From: Lagierella sp.
Lineage (GTDB): Bacteria > Bacillota > Clostridia > Tissierellales > Peptoniphilaceae
Length of the DNA: 64,000 nucleotides
Assembly: GCF_029983815.1 (NCBI RefSeq)
Contig: NZ_JASBYU010000005.1
Location: 23,262-87,261, forward strand
Reading direction: 5' to 3'
Numbering within the stretch: the first letter of the stretch is position 1; the number at the start of each line of letters is the position of its first letter. Under the pieces are notes generated by a model. The model was not told where the DNA came from and did no database searches. It worked only from the letters and a program-made list of their open reading frames with translations. Below are positions 52,985 to 61,946 of the stretch, piece by piece. A program made the translations under genes and the position numbers.

Positions 52985-53527
52985 GTGACTTCCAGATTAG
53001 TTGAAAAATATAGAAATGAAGTTATTCCTGCAATGACAGAACAGTTTGGATATAGAAATGTAATGGAAGTTCCTAAGATTGATAAGATTGTTATCAATGT
53101 AGGACTAGGTTCTTCTAAGGAAAATCCAAAGGCTGTTGAATCTGCAGTTAAAGATATACAGATCATTACTGGACAAAAGCCTGTAATCACAAAGGCTAAA
53201 AAGTCAATTGCAAACTTTAAGTTAAGAGAAGGAATGAGTGTTGGAGTTAAGGTAACTCTTAGAGGTTCCAAGATGTATGATTTCCTTGACAAGCTTGTAA
53301 GTATTTCACTTCCAAGAGTTAGGGACTTTAGAGGAGTTTCTGCTACATCTTTTGATGGTAGAGGTAATTACTCTCTTGGAATCAAAGAACAACTTATATT
53401 TCCTGAGATAGAATACGATATGGTAGACGAAATTAGAGGAATGGATATCGTAGTTGTAACTACAGCTAACACAGACGAAGAGTCTAAGAAGTTGTTAGAG
53501 TTAATGGGTATGCCATTTAGGAAGTAA
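52985..53527 (+). CDS. rplE: 50S ribosomal protein L5
   Basis: 180 residues from GTG 52985. IDKIVINVGLG and RVRDFRGVSATSFDGRGNYS are diagnostic. Binds 5S rRNA. Confidence 0.98.
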   Translation: MTSRLVEKYRNEVIPAMTEQFGYRNVMEVPKIDKIVINVGLGSSKENPKAVESAVKDIQIITGQKPVITKAKKSIANFKLREGMSVGVKVTLRGSKMYDFLDKLVSISLPRVRDFRGVSATSFDGRGNYSLGIKEQLIFPEIEYDMVDEIRGMDIVVVTTANTDEESKKLLELMGMPFRK

Positions 53528-53543
53528 TCTAAGGAGGAATATA

Positions 53544-53729
53544 GTGGCAAAAAAATCAATGATTGCAAAACAACAAAAGCCTGCTAAGTTCAGTACTAGG
53601 GCTTATAATAGATGTAAGATTTGCGGTAGACCTCATGCTTACTTAAGAAAGTATGGAATTTGTCGTATATGCTTTAGAGAATTGGCTTATAGAGGCGAAA
53701 TCCCTGGCGTAAGAAAAGCAAGCTGGTAA
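53544..53729 (+). CDS. rpsN: 30S ribosomal protein S14, zinc-binding type
   Basis: 61 residues from GTG 53544. Two CxxC pairs, CKICGRPH and CRICF, mark the zinc (type Z) form. No zinc-free paralogue in the window. Confidence 0.98.
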   Translation: MAKKSMIAKQQKPAKFSTRAYNRCKICGRPHAYLRKYGICRICFRELAYRGEIPGVRKASW

Positions 53730-53750
53730 AATAGAGAGGAGGAAGCTTTT

Positions 53751-54146
53751 ATGATGACAGATCCTATAGCAGATATGCTATCGAGAATAAAAAATGCAAA
53801 TAATGCTAAACATAAATCAGTGGAAATACCTTCTTCAAAGATAAAAAGAGATGTTGCTCAAATTTTGTTAGATGAAGGTTTTATCAATGGTTTCAATGTT
53901 ACAGAAGATGATAAACAAGGTATTATAACTCTAGACCTTAAGTACGGTCCTAATGACGAAAGGGTAATCTCCGGGATTAAGAGAATATCTAAACCTGGTC
54001 TTAGAGTATATGTAAAGGCTCAAGAGCTACCAAGAGTACTTGGAGGTCTTGGAATAGCGGTAATCTCTACATCAAAAGGCGTTGTAACCGACAAGGTTGC
54101 AAGACAAGAGGGTGTAGGTGGAGAGGTTATCTGTTACGTTTGGTAA
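53751..54146 (+). CDS. rpsH: 30S ribosomal protein S8
   Basis: 131 residues; adjacent ATGs at 53751 and 53754. DPIADMLSRIKNAN start, ISTSKGVVTDKVARQEGVGG end. In E. coli S8 represses the spc operon. Confidence 0.98.
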   Translation: MMTDPIADMLSRIKNANNAKHKSVEIPSSKIKRDVAQILLDEGFINGFNVTEDDKQGIITLDLKYGPNDERVISGIKRISKPGLRVYVKAQELPRVLGGLGIAVISTSKGVVTDKVARQEGVGGEVICYVW

Positions 54147-54172
54147 TAGATAGTATTATTTAGGAGGTAAAC

Positions 54173-54712
54173 ATGTCAAGAATTGGATTAAAACCAATAG
54201 AAATCCCAAACGGCGTTGATGTTAAAGTTGACGGTGGAAATCTAGTTCACGTTAAGGGCCCTAAGGGTGAACTTAACCAAAGATTAGACAGGGATATGAC
54301 TATAAATATAGAAGATAACACTATATCTATATCTCGTCCTTCTGATAGCAAGCACCACAAATCTATTCATGGACTAACAAGAACCTTGTTAGCTAATATG
54401 ATTGAAGGTGTAACTGAAGGCTTTAAAAAGACTTTGGTAATTGAAGGTACTGGTTATAGAGCTAGTAAGAGTGGCAAGAAACTTGTATTGAACTTAGGTT
54501 TTTCTCATCCTGTTGAGATTGAAGACCCTGAGGGAATTACAGTTGAAGTACCTGATGCCCACACTATTGTGGTTTCAGGAATAGATAAACAATTAGTTGG
54601 AAGCTTTACGGCTAATCTTAGAGATCATAGAAAACCTGAACCATATAAGGGCAAAGGTGTTAGATACTCTGATGAATATGTTAGACGTAAAGTTGGTAAA
54701 ACTGGTAAGTAA
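54173..54712 (+). CDS. rplF: 50S ribosomal protein L6
   Basis: 179 residues. SRIGLKPIEIPNGV start and PEPYKGKGVRYSDE near the end. Two related halves, as usual. Confidence 0.98.
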   Translation: MSRIGLKPIEIPNGVDVKVDGGNLVHVKGPKGELNQRLDRDMTINIEDNTISISRPSDSKHHKSIHGLTRTLLANMIEGVTEGFKKTLVIEGTGYRASKSGKKLVLNLGFSHPVEIEDPEGITVEVPDAHTIVVSGIDKQLVGSFTANLRDHRKPEPYKGKGVRYSDEYVRRKVGKTGK

Positions 54713-54727
54713 AGGAAGGAGTAATCA

Positions 54728-55096
54728 ATGTTAAAGCATGTAAATAAGCAAGGCAATAGAAAAGCAAGACATAAGAGAATAAGAAAAAATCTTTCCGGCA
54801 CTCCTGAAAAACCAAGATTAAACGTATATAAGAGCAATACTAATATCTATGCTCAAATCATAGATGATGTAGAGGGGAAAACTTTAGTATCAGCGTCAAC
54901 TCTTGACAAGGATATTAAATCCGGTTTGGAAAACTCTTCAAATAAAGAGGCTGCTAAAGTAGTTGGTAAAGCTATCGGAGAAAAAGCTGTTAAACTAGGT
55001 ATAGAAGAAGTTGTCTTTGACAGATCTGGATATCTATACCATGGTAAGATTAAAGAATTAGCAGAATCCGCTAGAGAAGCCGGACTGAAATTCTAG
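54728..55096 (+). CDS. rplR: 50S ribosomal protein L18
   Basis: 122 residues with a basic N-terminus and DRSGYLYHGKIKELAESARE at the end. 5S rRNA-binding. Confidence 0.98.
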   Translation: MLKHVNKQGNRKARHKRIRKNLSGTPEKPRLNVYKSNTNIYAQIIDDVEGKTLVSASTLDKDIKSGLENSSNKEAAKVVGKAIGEKAVKLGIEEVVFDRSGYLYHGKIKELAESAREAGLKF

Positions 55097-55113
55097 GAGA
55101 CGGAGGTACAATA

Positions 55114-55620
55114 TTGGAACTTTTAACTAAAAATGTAGAAGGTTTAGAATTAGAAGAAAGAGTTGTTGCTATCAACCGTGTTGCAAAAGTTGTTAAGGGT
55201 GGTAGAAACTTTAGATTCAGTGCCATTGTTGTAGTTGGTGACAAAAATGGTAAGGTTGGAATCGGTTCAGGTAAAGCTCAAGAAGTTCCTGAAGCTATTA
55301 GAAAGGGAGTTCAAGATGCTAAAAAGCATATGATCGAAGTGCCACTTGTTGGAACTACAATCCCTCATGAAATAGTTGGAGTGTTCGGAGCAGGAAGAGT
55401 ATTCTTAAAACCAGCGCCAGAAGGAACTGGAGTTATCGCAGGAGGTCCTGTTCGTGACGTTTGCGAATTGGCTGGAATTAAGGATATACGTTCAAAATCC
55501 CTTGGAACTTCAAACCCTAGAAATGTTGTTAACGCAACTATGGAAGGACTTAGAAATCTTAAAAAAGCAAGTGATGTTGCTAGATTAAGAGGAAAGTCCG
55601 TAGATGAAATCATCGGGTAA
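55114..55620 (+). CDS. rpsE: 30S ribosomal protein S5
   Basis: 168 residues from TTG 55114 behind GACGGAGG. ALVVVGD-like segment (SAIVVVGDKNGKVGIGSGKA) and GGPVRDVCELAGIKDI are the family marks. Spectinomycin-site loop near residues 20-28. Confidence 0.98.
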   Translation: MELLTKNVEGLELEERVVAINRVAKVVKGGRNFRFSAIVVVGDKNGKVGIGSGKAQEVPEAIRKGVQDAKKHMIEVPLVGTTIPHEIVGVFGAGRVFLKPAPEGTGVIAGGPVRDVCELAGIKDIRSKSLGTSNPRNVVNATMEGLRNLKKASDVARLRGKSVDEIIG

Positions 55621-55631
55621 GGAGGCTTTAT

Positions 55632-55814
55632 ATGAGTAAGCTAAAAATAACTCTAAAGAGAAGCACTATTGGAAGAGTTGAAAAACATAAAAGAGCTATT
55701 AATACCCTTGGACTTAAGAAAATAGGTTCTACTGTTGTTAGAGAGGACAATCCTGCAATCAGAGGTATTGTCAATAAAATAGGGTATATGATAGATGTTG
55801 AAGAAGTAGAATAA
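55632..55814 (+). CDS. rpmD: 50S ribosomal protein L30
   Basis: 60 residues; LKITLKRSTIGRVEKHKRAI start. 11 bp after rpsE. Confidence 0.97.
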   Translation: MSKLKITLKRSTIGRVEKHKRAINTLGLKKIGSTVVREDNPAIRGIVNKIGYMIDVEEVE

Positions 55815-55832
55815 GGGGAGGTGTACTTTATC

Positions 55833-56282
55833 ATGAAATTACACAACTTAAGACCTGCTAAAGGCGGTGCGGTTAAGGCCAGAAAAAGAGTAGGTAGAGG
55901 TTATGGTTCAGGTCTTGGTCACAATGCTGGTCGTGGACGTGATGGACAAAATTCAAGATCCGGCGGTGGAGTTAGACCGGGATTTGAAGGGGGTCAAATG
56001 CCTTTATTCAGAAGACTTCCTAAGAGAGGTTTTACGAATATATTTTCAAAGGTATATGCCGAAATCAATGTGGAACAATTAAATAGATTTGAAGATGGTA
56101 CTGTAGTAACTCCTGAGCTTATGTTAGAAGAAGGTATTATTAAAAAATCAAAAGCAAAAGACGGAGTAAAAATTCTTGGATCAGGTGAGTTAACTAAGAA
56201 GCTGACTGTTCAAGCAACAAAATTTACTAAGTCTGCGATGGAAAAGATAACTCAAGCTGGAGGAAAGGCTGAGGAGGTATAA
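55833..56282 (+). CDS. rplO: 50S ribosomal protein L15
   Basis: 149 residues from ATG 55833 (GGGGAGGTG at 55814-55822). Gly/Arg-rich N-terminus KLHNLRPAKGG and GFEGGQMPLFRRLPKRGF are diagnostic. Confidence 0.98.
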   Translation: MKLHNLRPAKGGAVKARKRVGRGYGSGLGHNAGRGRDGQNSRSGGGVRPGFEGGQMPLFRRLPKRGFTNIFSKVYAEINVEQLNRFEDGTVVTPELMLEEGIIKKSKAKDGVKILGSGELTKKLTVQATKFTKSAMEKITQAGGKAEEV

Positions 56283-56284
56283 AA

Positions 56285-57568
56285 ATGCTTCAAACACTGA
56301 AGAATGCTTGGAAGGTAAAGGAAGTTAGAGACAGATTAATCTTTACTTTCTTAATGCTTGTGGTTTACAGACTGGGAAATGTAATCCCGGTTCCGTTTAT
56401 GGATGCTAAAGTTGTTCAGGCTCATATGTCCGGACAGGACGCAGGACTCCTTTCAATGCTTAATGCATTCTCAGGTGGAAGTTTGTCCAATATGAGTATA
56501 TTTGCACTAAGTATCTATCCTTATATTACAGCTTCCATTATTATCCAGCTTCTTACTATTGCAATTCCAAGATTGGAAGATATTGCAAAGGACGGAGAAG
56601 AGGGTAAAAAGAAAATTGGACAGTATACAAAGATCATGGGTGTAGTTCTTGGATTTGTTCAAGCCTATGCAATGGTAAATGTTCTTTTTAGTGATGCTGT
56701 TCAAATAGCAAAAGGTAATACCCTATCAAAGATAATCATGTTATTGACTCTAGTTGCCGGAACTATGTTTTTAGTTTGGCTTGGAGAAATGATAACATCT
56801 AAAGGTATAGGAAACGGAATTTCTATAATCATTTTCTTCGGTATTATTTCCGGAGCGCCTAGAGCGATTCAAACTATGATAGCTCAAGGTAAAGGTGGAA
56901 TGGTTGCATGGTGGGCTTTTGTTCTGTTTGCATTAATCTCAATTGCAATACTAGCTATAGTAATTGAAATAAATCAAGGAGAAAGAAGAATACCTGTACA
57001 ATATGCTAAAAGAGTTGTAGGTAGAAAGATGTATGGTGGACAATCAACTCATATTCCTGTGAAGGTTAATATGTCAGGAGTTATGCCAGTAATTTTTGCT
57101 TCATCTATTTTACAACTACCTAATACTATTCTTTCACTATTTGGAGCAAAGGCACCAAAGTGGATGGAGTACATCTTTAGCATGCAAACCATTAGTGGAT
57201 TGATAATTTATTGCTTAATCAATTTGATTTTAATTATTATCTTTGCTTATTTCTATAGTGCTATTCAATTTAACACAGTAGAATATGCTAAGAACTTACA
57301 ACAATATGGTGGTTTTATTCCAGGAATCAGACCTGGAAGGCCAACAGGTGAGTACCTACAAAATATTTCTGGCAAGATAACATTAATCGGTGCGATTATA
57401 CTAGCTATAATCTCTACAGCGCCATTTATCGTTAACTACGCTTTAAATTTAAGGATGATATTTGCAGGAACTTCACTAATAATCGTTGTTGGGGTTATAC
57501 TAGAGACGATTAAACAAATTGAATCAATGTTGACAATGAGACATTATAAAGGTTTTTTAAATAAATAG
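56285..57568 (+). CDS. secY: Preprotein translocase channel SecY
   Basis: 427 residues, ten membrane helices. YRLGNVIPVPF near residue 28, the plug region FSGGSLSNMSIFALSIYPYI and QQYGGFIPGIRPGRPT are conserved. Starts 2 bp after rplO; GAGGAGG lies within the rplO end. Confidence 0.98.
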   Translation: MLQTLKNAWKVKEVRDRLIFTFLMLVVYRLGNVIPVPFMDAKVVQAHMSGQDAGLLSMLNAFSGGSLSNMSIFALSIYPYITASIIIQLLTIAIPRLEDIAKDGEEGKKKIGQYTKIMGVVLGFVQAYAMVNVLFSDAVQIAKGNTLSKIIMLLTLVAGTMFLVWLGEMITSKGIGNGISIIIFFGIISGAPRAIQTMIAQGKGGMVAWWAFVLFALISIAILAIVIEINQGERRIPVQYAKRVVGRKMYGGQSTHIPVKVNMSGVMPVIFASSILQLPNTILSLFGAKAPKWMEYIFSMQTISGLIIYCLINLILIIIFAYFYSAIQFNTVEYAKNLQQYGGFIPGIRPGRPTGEYLQNISGKITLIGAIILAIISTAPFIVNYALNLRMIFAGTSLIIVVGVILETIKQIESMLTMRHYKGFLNK

Positions 57569-57577
57569 GAGATGCAG

Positions 57578-58234
57578 ATGCGATTGGTACTATTAGGACC
57601 TCCGGGAGCAGGTAAGGGGACCCAAGCTGAGAAGATTGTAAATGAGTTTGGAGTTGTGCATGTTTCAACCGGGGACATTTTCAGGAAGAATATTAAAGAA
57701 GAAACAGAACTTGGTAAAAAGGTAAAGGGCTATTTAGAACAAGGTAAACTTGTGCCTGATGAACTTACAATTGACTTGGTTTGGGACAGACTTGATCAAG
57801 AGGATTGTAAAGAAGGTTTTATGCTAGATGGATTCCCTAGAACCATTGAGCAAGCTAATGCACTTACAGAAGGTCTTGAAAAAAGAGGCATTAAGCTTGA
57901 CTGTGTAATAAATATAGATGTAGATGCAAACACACTTATTAAAAGGCTTGCAGGTAGACGAGTTTGTCTTAACTGTGGAGCGACATATCACGTAGACAAC
58001 AAGCCTACAAAGGTAGAAGGTGTTTGTGACAAATGTGGCAGTAAAGTTGTTCAAAGAGATGACGATAAAGAGGAAACTGTAAAGAATAGAATTGAAGTAT
58101 ATCAAAGACAAACTGAGCCTCTAATCGAATACTACAACAACCAAGGCCTGATTTTTAATGTTGACGGAACGCTTACAGCAGATGAAGTATTTTCCCGAGT
58201 AAAAAATCATCTTACACAACTCAACCAAATGTAA
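57578..58234 (+). CDS. adk: Adenylate kinase, zinc-lid type
   Basis: 218 residues from ATG 57578 (AGGAG spaced 6 bp; ATG 57572 is too close). P-loop GPPGAGKGTQ; LID domain with two CxxC-type pairs, CLNCGATYH and CDKCGSK, the Gram-positive zinc form. Followed directly by the KOW gene: map, which commonly lies here, is absent. Confidence 0.97.
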   Translation: MRLVLLGPPGAGKGTQAEKIVNEFGVVHVSTGDIFRKNIKEETELGKKVKGYLEQGKLVPDELTIDLVWDRLDQEDCKEGFMLDGFPRTIEQANALTEGLEKRGIKLDCVINIDVDANTLIKRLAGRRVCLNCGATYHVDNKPTKVEGVCDKCGSKVVQRDDDKEETVKNRIEVYQRQTEPLIEYYNNQGLIFNVDGTLTADEVFSRVKNHLTQLNQM

Positions 58235-58251
58235 TATTCCTGGGAGAAAAG

Positions 58252-58521
58252 ATGGACCAATACAAAGAGTTAGTTGAAGGTCAAGTGGTTAGATCCCTAA
58301 CAGGACGAGATAAAGGTAAATTCCAACTGGTATTAAGACTCTTGGACAAAGACTATGTTATGGTCGTAGACGGGAAAAGAAGAAAATTGGAAAACCCTAA
58401 GAAGAAGAAAATTAAGCACTTACAAAAGACCAAGACGATTTTTGAACTATCAGAAGTATCAAATGATTGTCATATTAGAAAATTGCTTAAAGAGTTTGTG
58501 AACGACAAGGAGGTTCATTAA
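58252..58521 (+). CDS. KOW-domain RNA-binding protein (L14e-like)
   Basis: 89 residues. GQVVRSLTGRDKGKFQLVL is a KOW motif; a Lys-rich NPKKKKIKHLQKTK follows. This small protein is typical of Clostridia between adk/map and infA. Presumed ribosome-associated; exact role unknown. Confidence 0.88.
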   Translation: MDQYKELVEGQVVRSLTGRDKGKFQLVLRLLDKDYVMVVDGKRRKLENPKKKKIKHLQKTKTIFELSEVSNDCHIRKLLKEFVNDKEVH

Positions 58522-58524
58522 CGG

Positions 58525-58743
58525 ATGCCTAAAAAGGATATAATCGAAGTTGAAGGAAAAGTGGTTGAGGCTTTGCCAAACACCATATTTAAAGTTCAAC
58601 TTGAAAACGGACATGAAATAACAGCTCATATCTCCGGAAAACTAAGGATGAATTACATTAGAATTCTTCCCGGAGACAAAGTGGTAGTAGAACTGTCACC
58701 TTATGATTTAACCAAGGGAAGAATAACTTGGCGTAACAAGTAG
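58525..58743 (+). CDS. infA: Translation initiation factor IF-1
   Basis: 72 residues, S1/OB-fold with KDIIEVEGKVVEALPNTIFK and DLTKGRITWRNK end. 3 bp after the KOW gene. Confidence 0.98.
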   Translation: MPKKDIIEVEGKVVEALPNTIFKVQLENGHEITAHISGKLRMNYIRILPGDKVVVELSPYDLTKGRITWRNK

Positions 58744-58755
58744 TAGGAGGTTAGC

Positions 58756-58869
58756 ATGAAGGTAAGATCATCAGTAAAAAAGATTTGTGAAAAGTGCAAA
58801 ATCATTAAACGTAAAGGTCGTATAATGGTTATTTGCGACAATCCTAAACATAAACAAAGACAAGGTTAA
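58756..58869 (+). CDS. rpmJ: 50S ribosomal protein L36
   Basis: 37 residues from ATG 58756 behind TAGGAGG. MKVRSSVKKICEKCK then IKRKGRIMVIC, the zinc form (CxxC...C...H). Ends KHKQRQG. Confidence 0.97.
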   Translation: MKVRSSVKKICEKCKIIKRKGRIMVICDNPKHKQRQG

Positions 58870-58885
58870 GGAGGGACTATAAACA

Positions 58886-59248
58886 GTGTCAAGAATTGCC
58901 GGGGTAGATTTACCCAGAGAAAAAAGAGTAGAAATCGGGCTTACAGCTATTTATGGCGTAGGTAGAGCTCGTTCATTGGAAATTCTTAATGCTGCCGGCG
59001 TTAATCCTGGAACAAAAGTAAAGGACTTAACAGAAAGTGAAATGGTAGCAATAAGAAACGAACTTGATAAATACGAAATAGAAGGTGACCTTCGTAGAAC
59101 GGTTGCTATGAACATCAAGAGATTAAAAGAAATTAACTGCTATAGAGGAATTAGACATAAAAGAGGTCTTCCTGTAAGAGGACAAAACACTAAGAACAAC
59201 TCTAGAACTCGTAAGGGTCCTAAGAAAATAGCACAAAAGAATAAGTAG
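58886..59248 (+). CDS. rpsM: 30S ribosomal protein S13
   Basis: 120 residues from GTG 58886. SRIAGVDLPREKRVEIGLT start and RGLPVRGQNTKNNSRTRKG end. Confidence 0.98.
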   Translation: MSRIAGVDLPREKRVEIGLTAIYGVGRARSLEILNAAGVNPGTKVKDLTESEMVAIRNELDKYEIEGDLRRTVAMNIKRLKEINCYRGIRHKRGLPVRGQNTKNNSRTRKGPKKIAQKNK

Positions 59249-59262
59249 AGGAGGGGATTTAA

Positions 59263-59658
59263 TTGGCACAAAAGAGACCAAAAACTCGTGTAAGAAAAAG
59301 AGTTAGAAAAAATATAGACAAGGGACAAGCCCACATAGTATCATCTTTCAACAATACTATGGTTAGTTTGACAGACCTTCAAGGAAACTTGATTTCTTGG
59401 GCATCAGCTGGTCAATTGGGATTCCGTGGATCAAGAAAATCAACTCCTTTTGCAGCACAAGAAGCGGCACAAGAAGCAGCTAAAAAAGCTATGGAACACG
59501 GACTTAAAGTAGTTGAAGTATATGTAAAAGGACCTGGTTCAGGAAGAGAAGCTGCAATCAGATCATTACAAGCATCAGGATTGGAAATAAGTTTGATAAA
59601 AGACGTAACTCCAGTTCCTCATAATGGTTGTAGACCACCTAAGAGAAGAAGAGTTTAA
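59263..59658 (+). CDS. rpsK: 30S ribosomal protein S11
   Basis: 131 residues from TTG 59263 (GAGGAGGGG upstream). AHIVSSFNNTMVSLTD and PVPHNGCRPPKRRRV end. Unusually followed by rpoA, not rpsD. Confidence 0.98.
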   Translation: MAQKRPKTRVRKRVRKNIDKGQAHIVSSFNNTMVSLTDLQGNLISWASAGQLGFRGSRKSTPFAAQEAAQEAAKKAMEHGLKVVEVYVKGPGSGREAAIRSLQASGLEISLIKDVTPVPHNGCRPPKRRRV

Positions 59659-59723
59659 CATTAAAATATTGTTAATAGAGGATTTAATCCTTAACTCAAC
59701 GGACTTCATAGGAGGCACAAAAC

Positions 59724-60659
59724 ATGACACAAAATTTAATGGCTAAAATTGAAATAGCAGATATCAATGAAGAAAAGAACTATGGAAAATTTGTTATTGC
59801 TCCTTTAGATAGAGGATTTGGTACAACTTTAGGGAATGGATTGAGAAGGGTTCTTCTTTCATCTCTTCCCGGAGCTGCTGTAACAAAAGTTCATATCCAA
59901 GATGTATTACATGAATTCTCCACTATAAAAGGTGTGTTAGAAGATGTTTCCGAAATAATTTTAAATATCAAAGCAGTGGCGATTAAAAGTTTAACATATG
60001 AGCCTATTAGCATCGATATTGAATTAAAAGGACCTTGCATTTTTACGGCAAAGGATATTGAACAAGATGTCAACTTAAAAGTGGCAAACCCAGATCAATA
60101 TATAGCGACTTTAAATGAAGATGCAGATATTAGCATGACCCTACAAATTGAAAGTGGTAAGGGATATAGAGTTTCTGACTTAAACAAATCAGAAGAAGAC
60201 TCCATAGGTGTAATCCCTATAGATTCAACATTTACTCCAGTTACAAAAGTAAACTTTGAAGTAATTGAACTTGTATCCAATAGGGAAAAACTGATCCTAG
60301 ATGTTTGGACAGATGGAACATTGACACCACAAGAAGCTGTATCCCAAGGAGCGCAAATATTGACAGATTTCCTTGCCCTATTCATAGATTTACCAGAATA
60401 CACTTATGAAGAAGAAGAGGAAGAAGAAAATAAAGAATCTGCAAAAGAGGAATTATTCTCAACAAGCATTGAAGAGCTTGATCTTTCCTTAAGATCTTTT
60501 AACTGTTTAAAGAGAGCCAACATAGATACAGTAGGGGATATCATATCAAAGGGCGTTGAGGAATTGTGTAAAATAAAGAATTTTGGAAAGAAGTCCTTTG
60601 AAGAAGTGGAAGAAAAAATCCATGAAATGGGCTTAGAATTTTCAGACGAAGAAGATTAA
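59724..60659 (+). CDS. rpoA: RNA polymerase alpha subunit
   Basis: 311 residues: N-terminal assembly domain (GFGTTLGNGLRRVLLSSLPG near residue 32), acidic linker EEEEEEENKE, and C-terminal domain with LSLRSFNCLKRANIDTVGD that contacts UP elements and activators. Confidence 0.98.
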   Translation: MTQNLMAKIEIADINEEKNYGKFVIAPLDRGFGTTLGNGLRRVLLSSLPGAAVTKVHIQDVLHEFSTIKGVLEDVSEIILNIKAVAIKSLTYEPISIDIELKGPCIFTAKDIEQDVNLKVANPDQYIATLNEDADISMTLQIESGKGYRVSDLNKSEEDSIGVIPIDSTFTPVTKVNFEVIELVSNREKLILDVWTDGTLTPQEAVSQGAQILTDFLALFIDLPEYTYEEEEEEENKESAKEELFSTSIEELDLSLRSFNCLKRANIDTVGDIISKGVEELCKIKNFGKKSFEEVEEKIHEMGLEFSDEED

Positions 60660-60672
60660 GAGGGGGGAGAAA

Positions 60673-61014
60673 ATGGCAAACCTAAGAAAACTTGGAAGAA
60701 GAACAGATCATAGACAAGCGATGCTTAGAAACCAAGTTCAATCACTTCTTGAGAATGGTAGAATCGAAACAACTGTTACTAGAGCAAAAGAAACTAGAAG
60801 AATAGCAGAAAAGATGATTACCCTTGGAAAAAAAGGGGACCTACATTCAAGAAGACAAGCTTTGGCATATATATATAAGGACAAAGTTGCACATAAACTA
60901 TTTGAAGAAATAGCTCCAAAATATAAAGATAGAAACGGTGGATATACAAGGATTCTAAAACTTGGACCACGTTTTGGAGACAGTGCAGAAATGTGTATAT
61001 TAGAACTTGTTTAA
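60673..61014 (+). CDS. rplQ: 50S ribosomal protein L17
   Basis: 113 residues. RKLGRRTDHRQAMLRNQ start and KLGPRFGDSAEMCILEL end. The usual last gene of the alpha operon. Confidence 0.98.
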   Translation: MANLRKLGRRTDHRQAMLRNQVQSLLENGRIETTVTRAKETRRIAEKMITLGKKGDLHSRRQALAYIYKDKVAHKLFEEIAPKYKDRNGGYTRILKLGPRFGDSAEMCILELV

Positions 61015-61022
61015 GACAAAAC

Positions 61023-61051
61023 TTGACAAGAAGATTAGAAGATATTAAGAT
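61023..61051 (+). promoter_or_regulatory. Separate promoter for rpsD
   Basis: TTGACA (61023-61028), 17-bp spacer, TAAGAT (61046-61051), directly after rplQ. Confidence 0.65.
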
Positions 61052-61059
61052 AACTGTGG

Positions 61060-61094
61060 CTTAAAATTATCCGCGGCAAAATAATTTTAAGGAG
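61060..61094 (+). promoter_or_regulatory. rpsD leader hairpin overlapping the Shine-Dalgarno
   Basis: Perfect 11-bp stem CTTAAAATTAT / ATAATTTTAAG with loop CCGCGGCAAA. The right arm shares AAG with the Shine-Dalgarno AAGGAG (61089-61094), so folding would hide it. Fits translational autoregulation by S4, which controls its own mRNA in other bacteria (inference). Confidence 0.65.
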
Positions 61095-61102
61095 ATTTAA
61101 TT

Positions 61103-61699
61103 ATGGCAAAAATGATGGGACCTAGATTTAAACAAGCAAGAAGACTTGGTTTAAACGTTTCAGGTCATCCTAAGGCTGAAAAGAGAATGGGAAAAGGCCT
61201 TGGTAGAGAAGATAAGAAATTAACTGAATATGGTAGACAATTATTAGAAAAACAAAGACTTCGTGCTTATTACGGAGTAATGGAAAAACAATTCTTTAAT
61301 TACTTCAAAAAAGCATATACATCTCAAGAATCTACAGGTGATGCTCTAGTTAAAATGTTGGAAGTTAGATTGGACAATCTAGTTTATAGAGCAGGTTTTG
61401 CATCATCAATTAGACAGGCAAGACAAATGGTAGTTCATGGACATATACTAGTAAATGGTAAGAAGGTTAATAGACCTTCCTATGCAGTACAAGTAGGAGA
61501 TGAACTTGAACTAAGAGAAAAGTCAAGAAAAAATGAAATGTTTAAAGAAAACTTTGAAGCTAATTTTAGCTTTTCACTTCCATACCTTTCAAAGATGGAA
61601 GGTTTCAAAGTTAAACTTGATAGAATGCCTGAAAGAGAAGAAGTTCCAATCGAGATTACAGACTCATTGGTAGTAGAGTTCTACTCAAGATTAGTATAA
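61103..61699 (+). CDS. rpsD: 30S ribosomal protein S4
   Basis: 198 residues. GPRFKQARRLG start, S4 RNA-binding domain RLDNLVYRAGFASSIRQARQ (near residue 95). No CxxC, so the zinc-free form. Placed after rplQ rather than between rpsK and rpoA. Confidence 0.98.
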   Translation: MAKMMGPRFKQARRLGLNVSGHPKAEKRMGKGLGREDKKLTEYGRQLLEKQRLRAYYGVMEKQFFNYFKKAYTSQESTGDALVKMLEVRLDNLVYRAGFASSIRQARQMVVHGHILVNGKKVNRPSYAVQVGDELELREKSRKNEMFKENFEANFSFSLPYLSKMEGFKVKLDRMPEREEVPIEITDSLVVEFYSRLV

Positions 61700-61702
61700 T
61701 TA

Positions 61703-61738
61703 TTAAGCCGGGAAGTTTATCTTCTCGGTAATTTTTTT
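61703..61738 (+). terminator. Terminator of the ribosomal operon
   Basis: CCGGGAAG / CTTCTCGG stem (one G-T pair), 5-nt loop, then seven T. Confidence 0.88.
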
Positions 61739-61748
61739 ACTACAAAAG

Positions 61749-61793
61749 AAACTGTTGAGGACATAAACGATCTTACAGCCTCAACAGTTTTTT
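61749..61793 (+). terminator. Second, tandem terminator
   Basis: 12-bp stem AAACTGTTGAGG / CCTCAACAGTTT followed by six T, 11 bp after the first. The remaining 61794-61946 shows no clear gene. Confidence 0.88.
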
Positions 61794-61946
61794 GATATTT
61801 GCTTATATTTAACCCTTTACATTAGAATAGACAAATTACATAAAGTCAACATTATATATGACAGGAAAACTTGAAAATGGGTATATAAATATAATAAAAT
61901 GAACTAATGAAGACAGCTTAATAAAAGAACTGTTAAGGAGAGAATT

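Noticed and set aside
52870..53292. 140-codon - strand frame opposite rplX/rplE
   Set aside because: Shadow of ribosomal protein genes.
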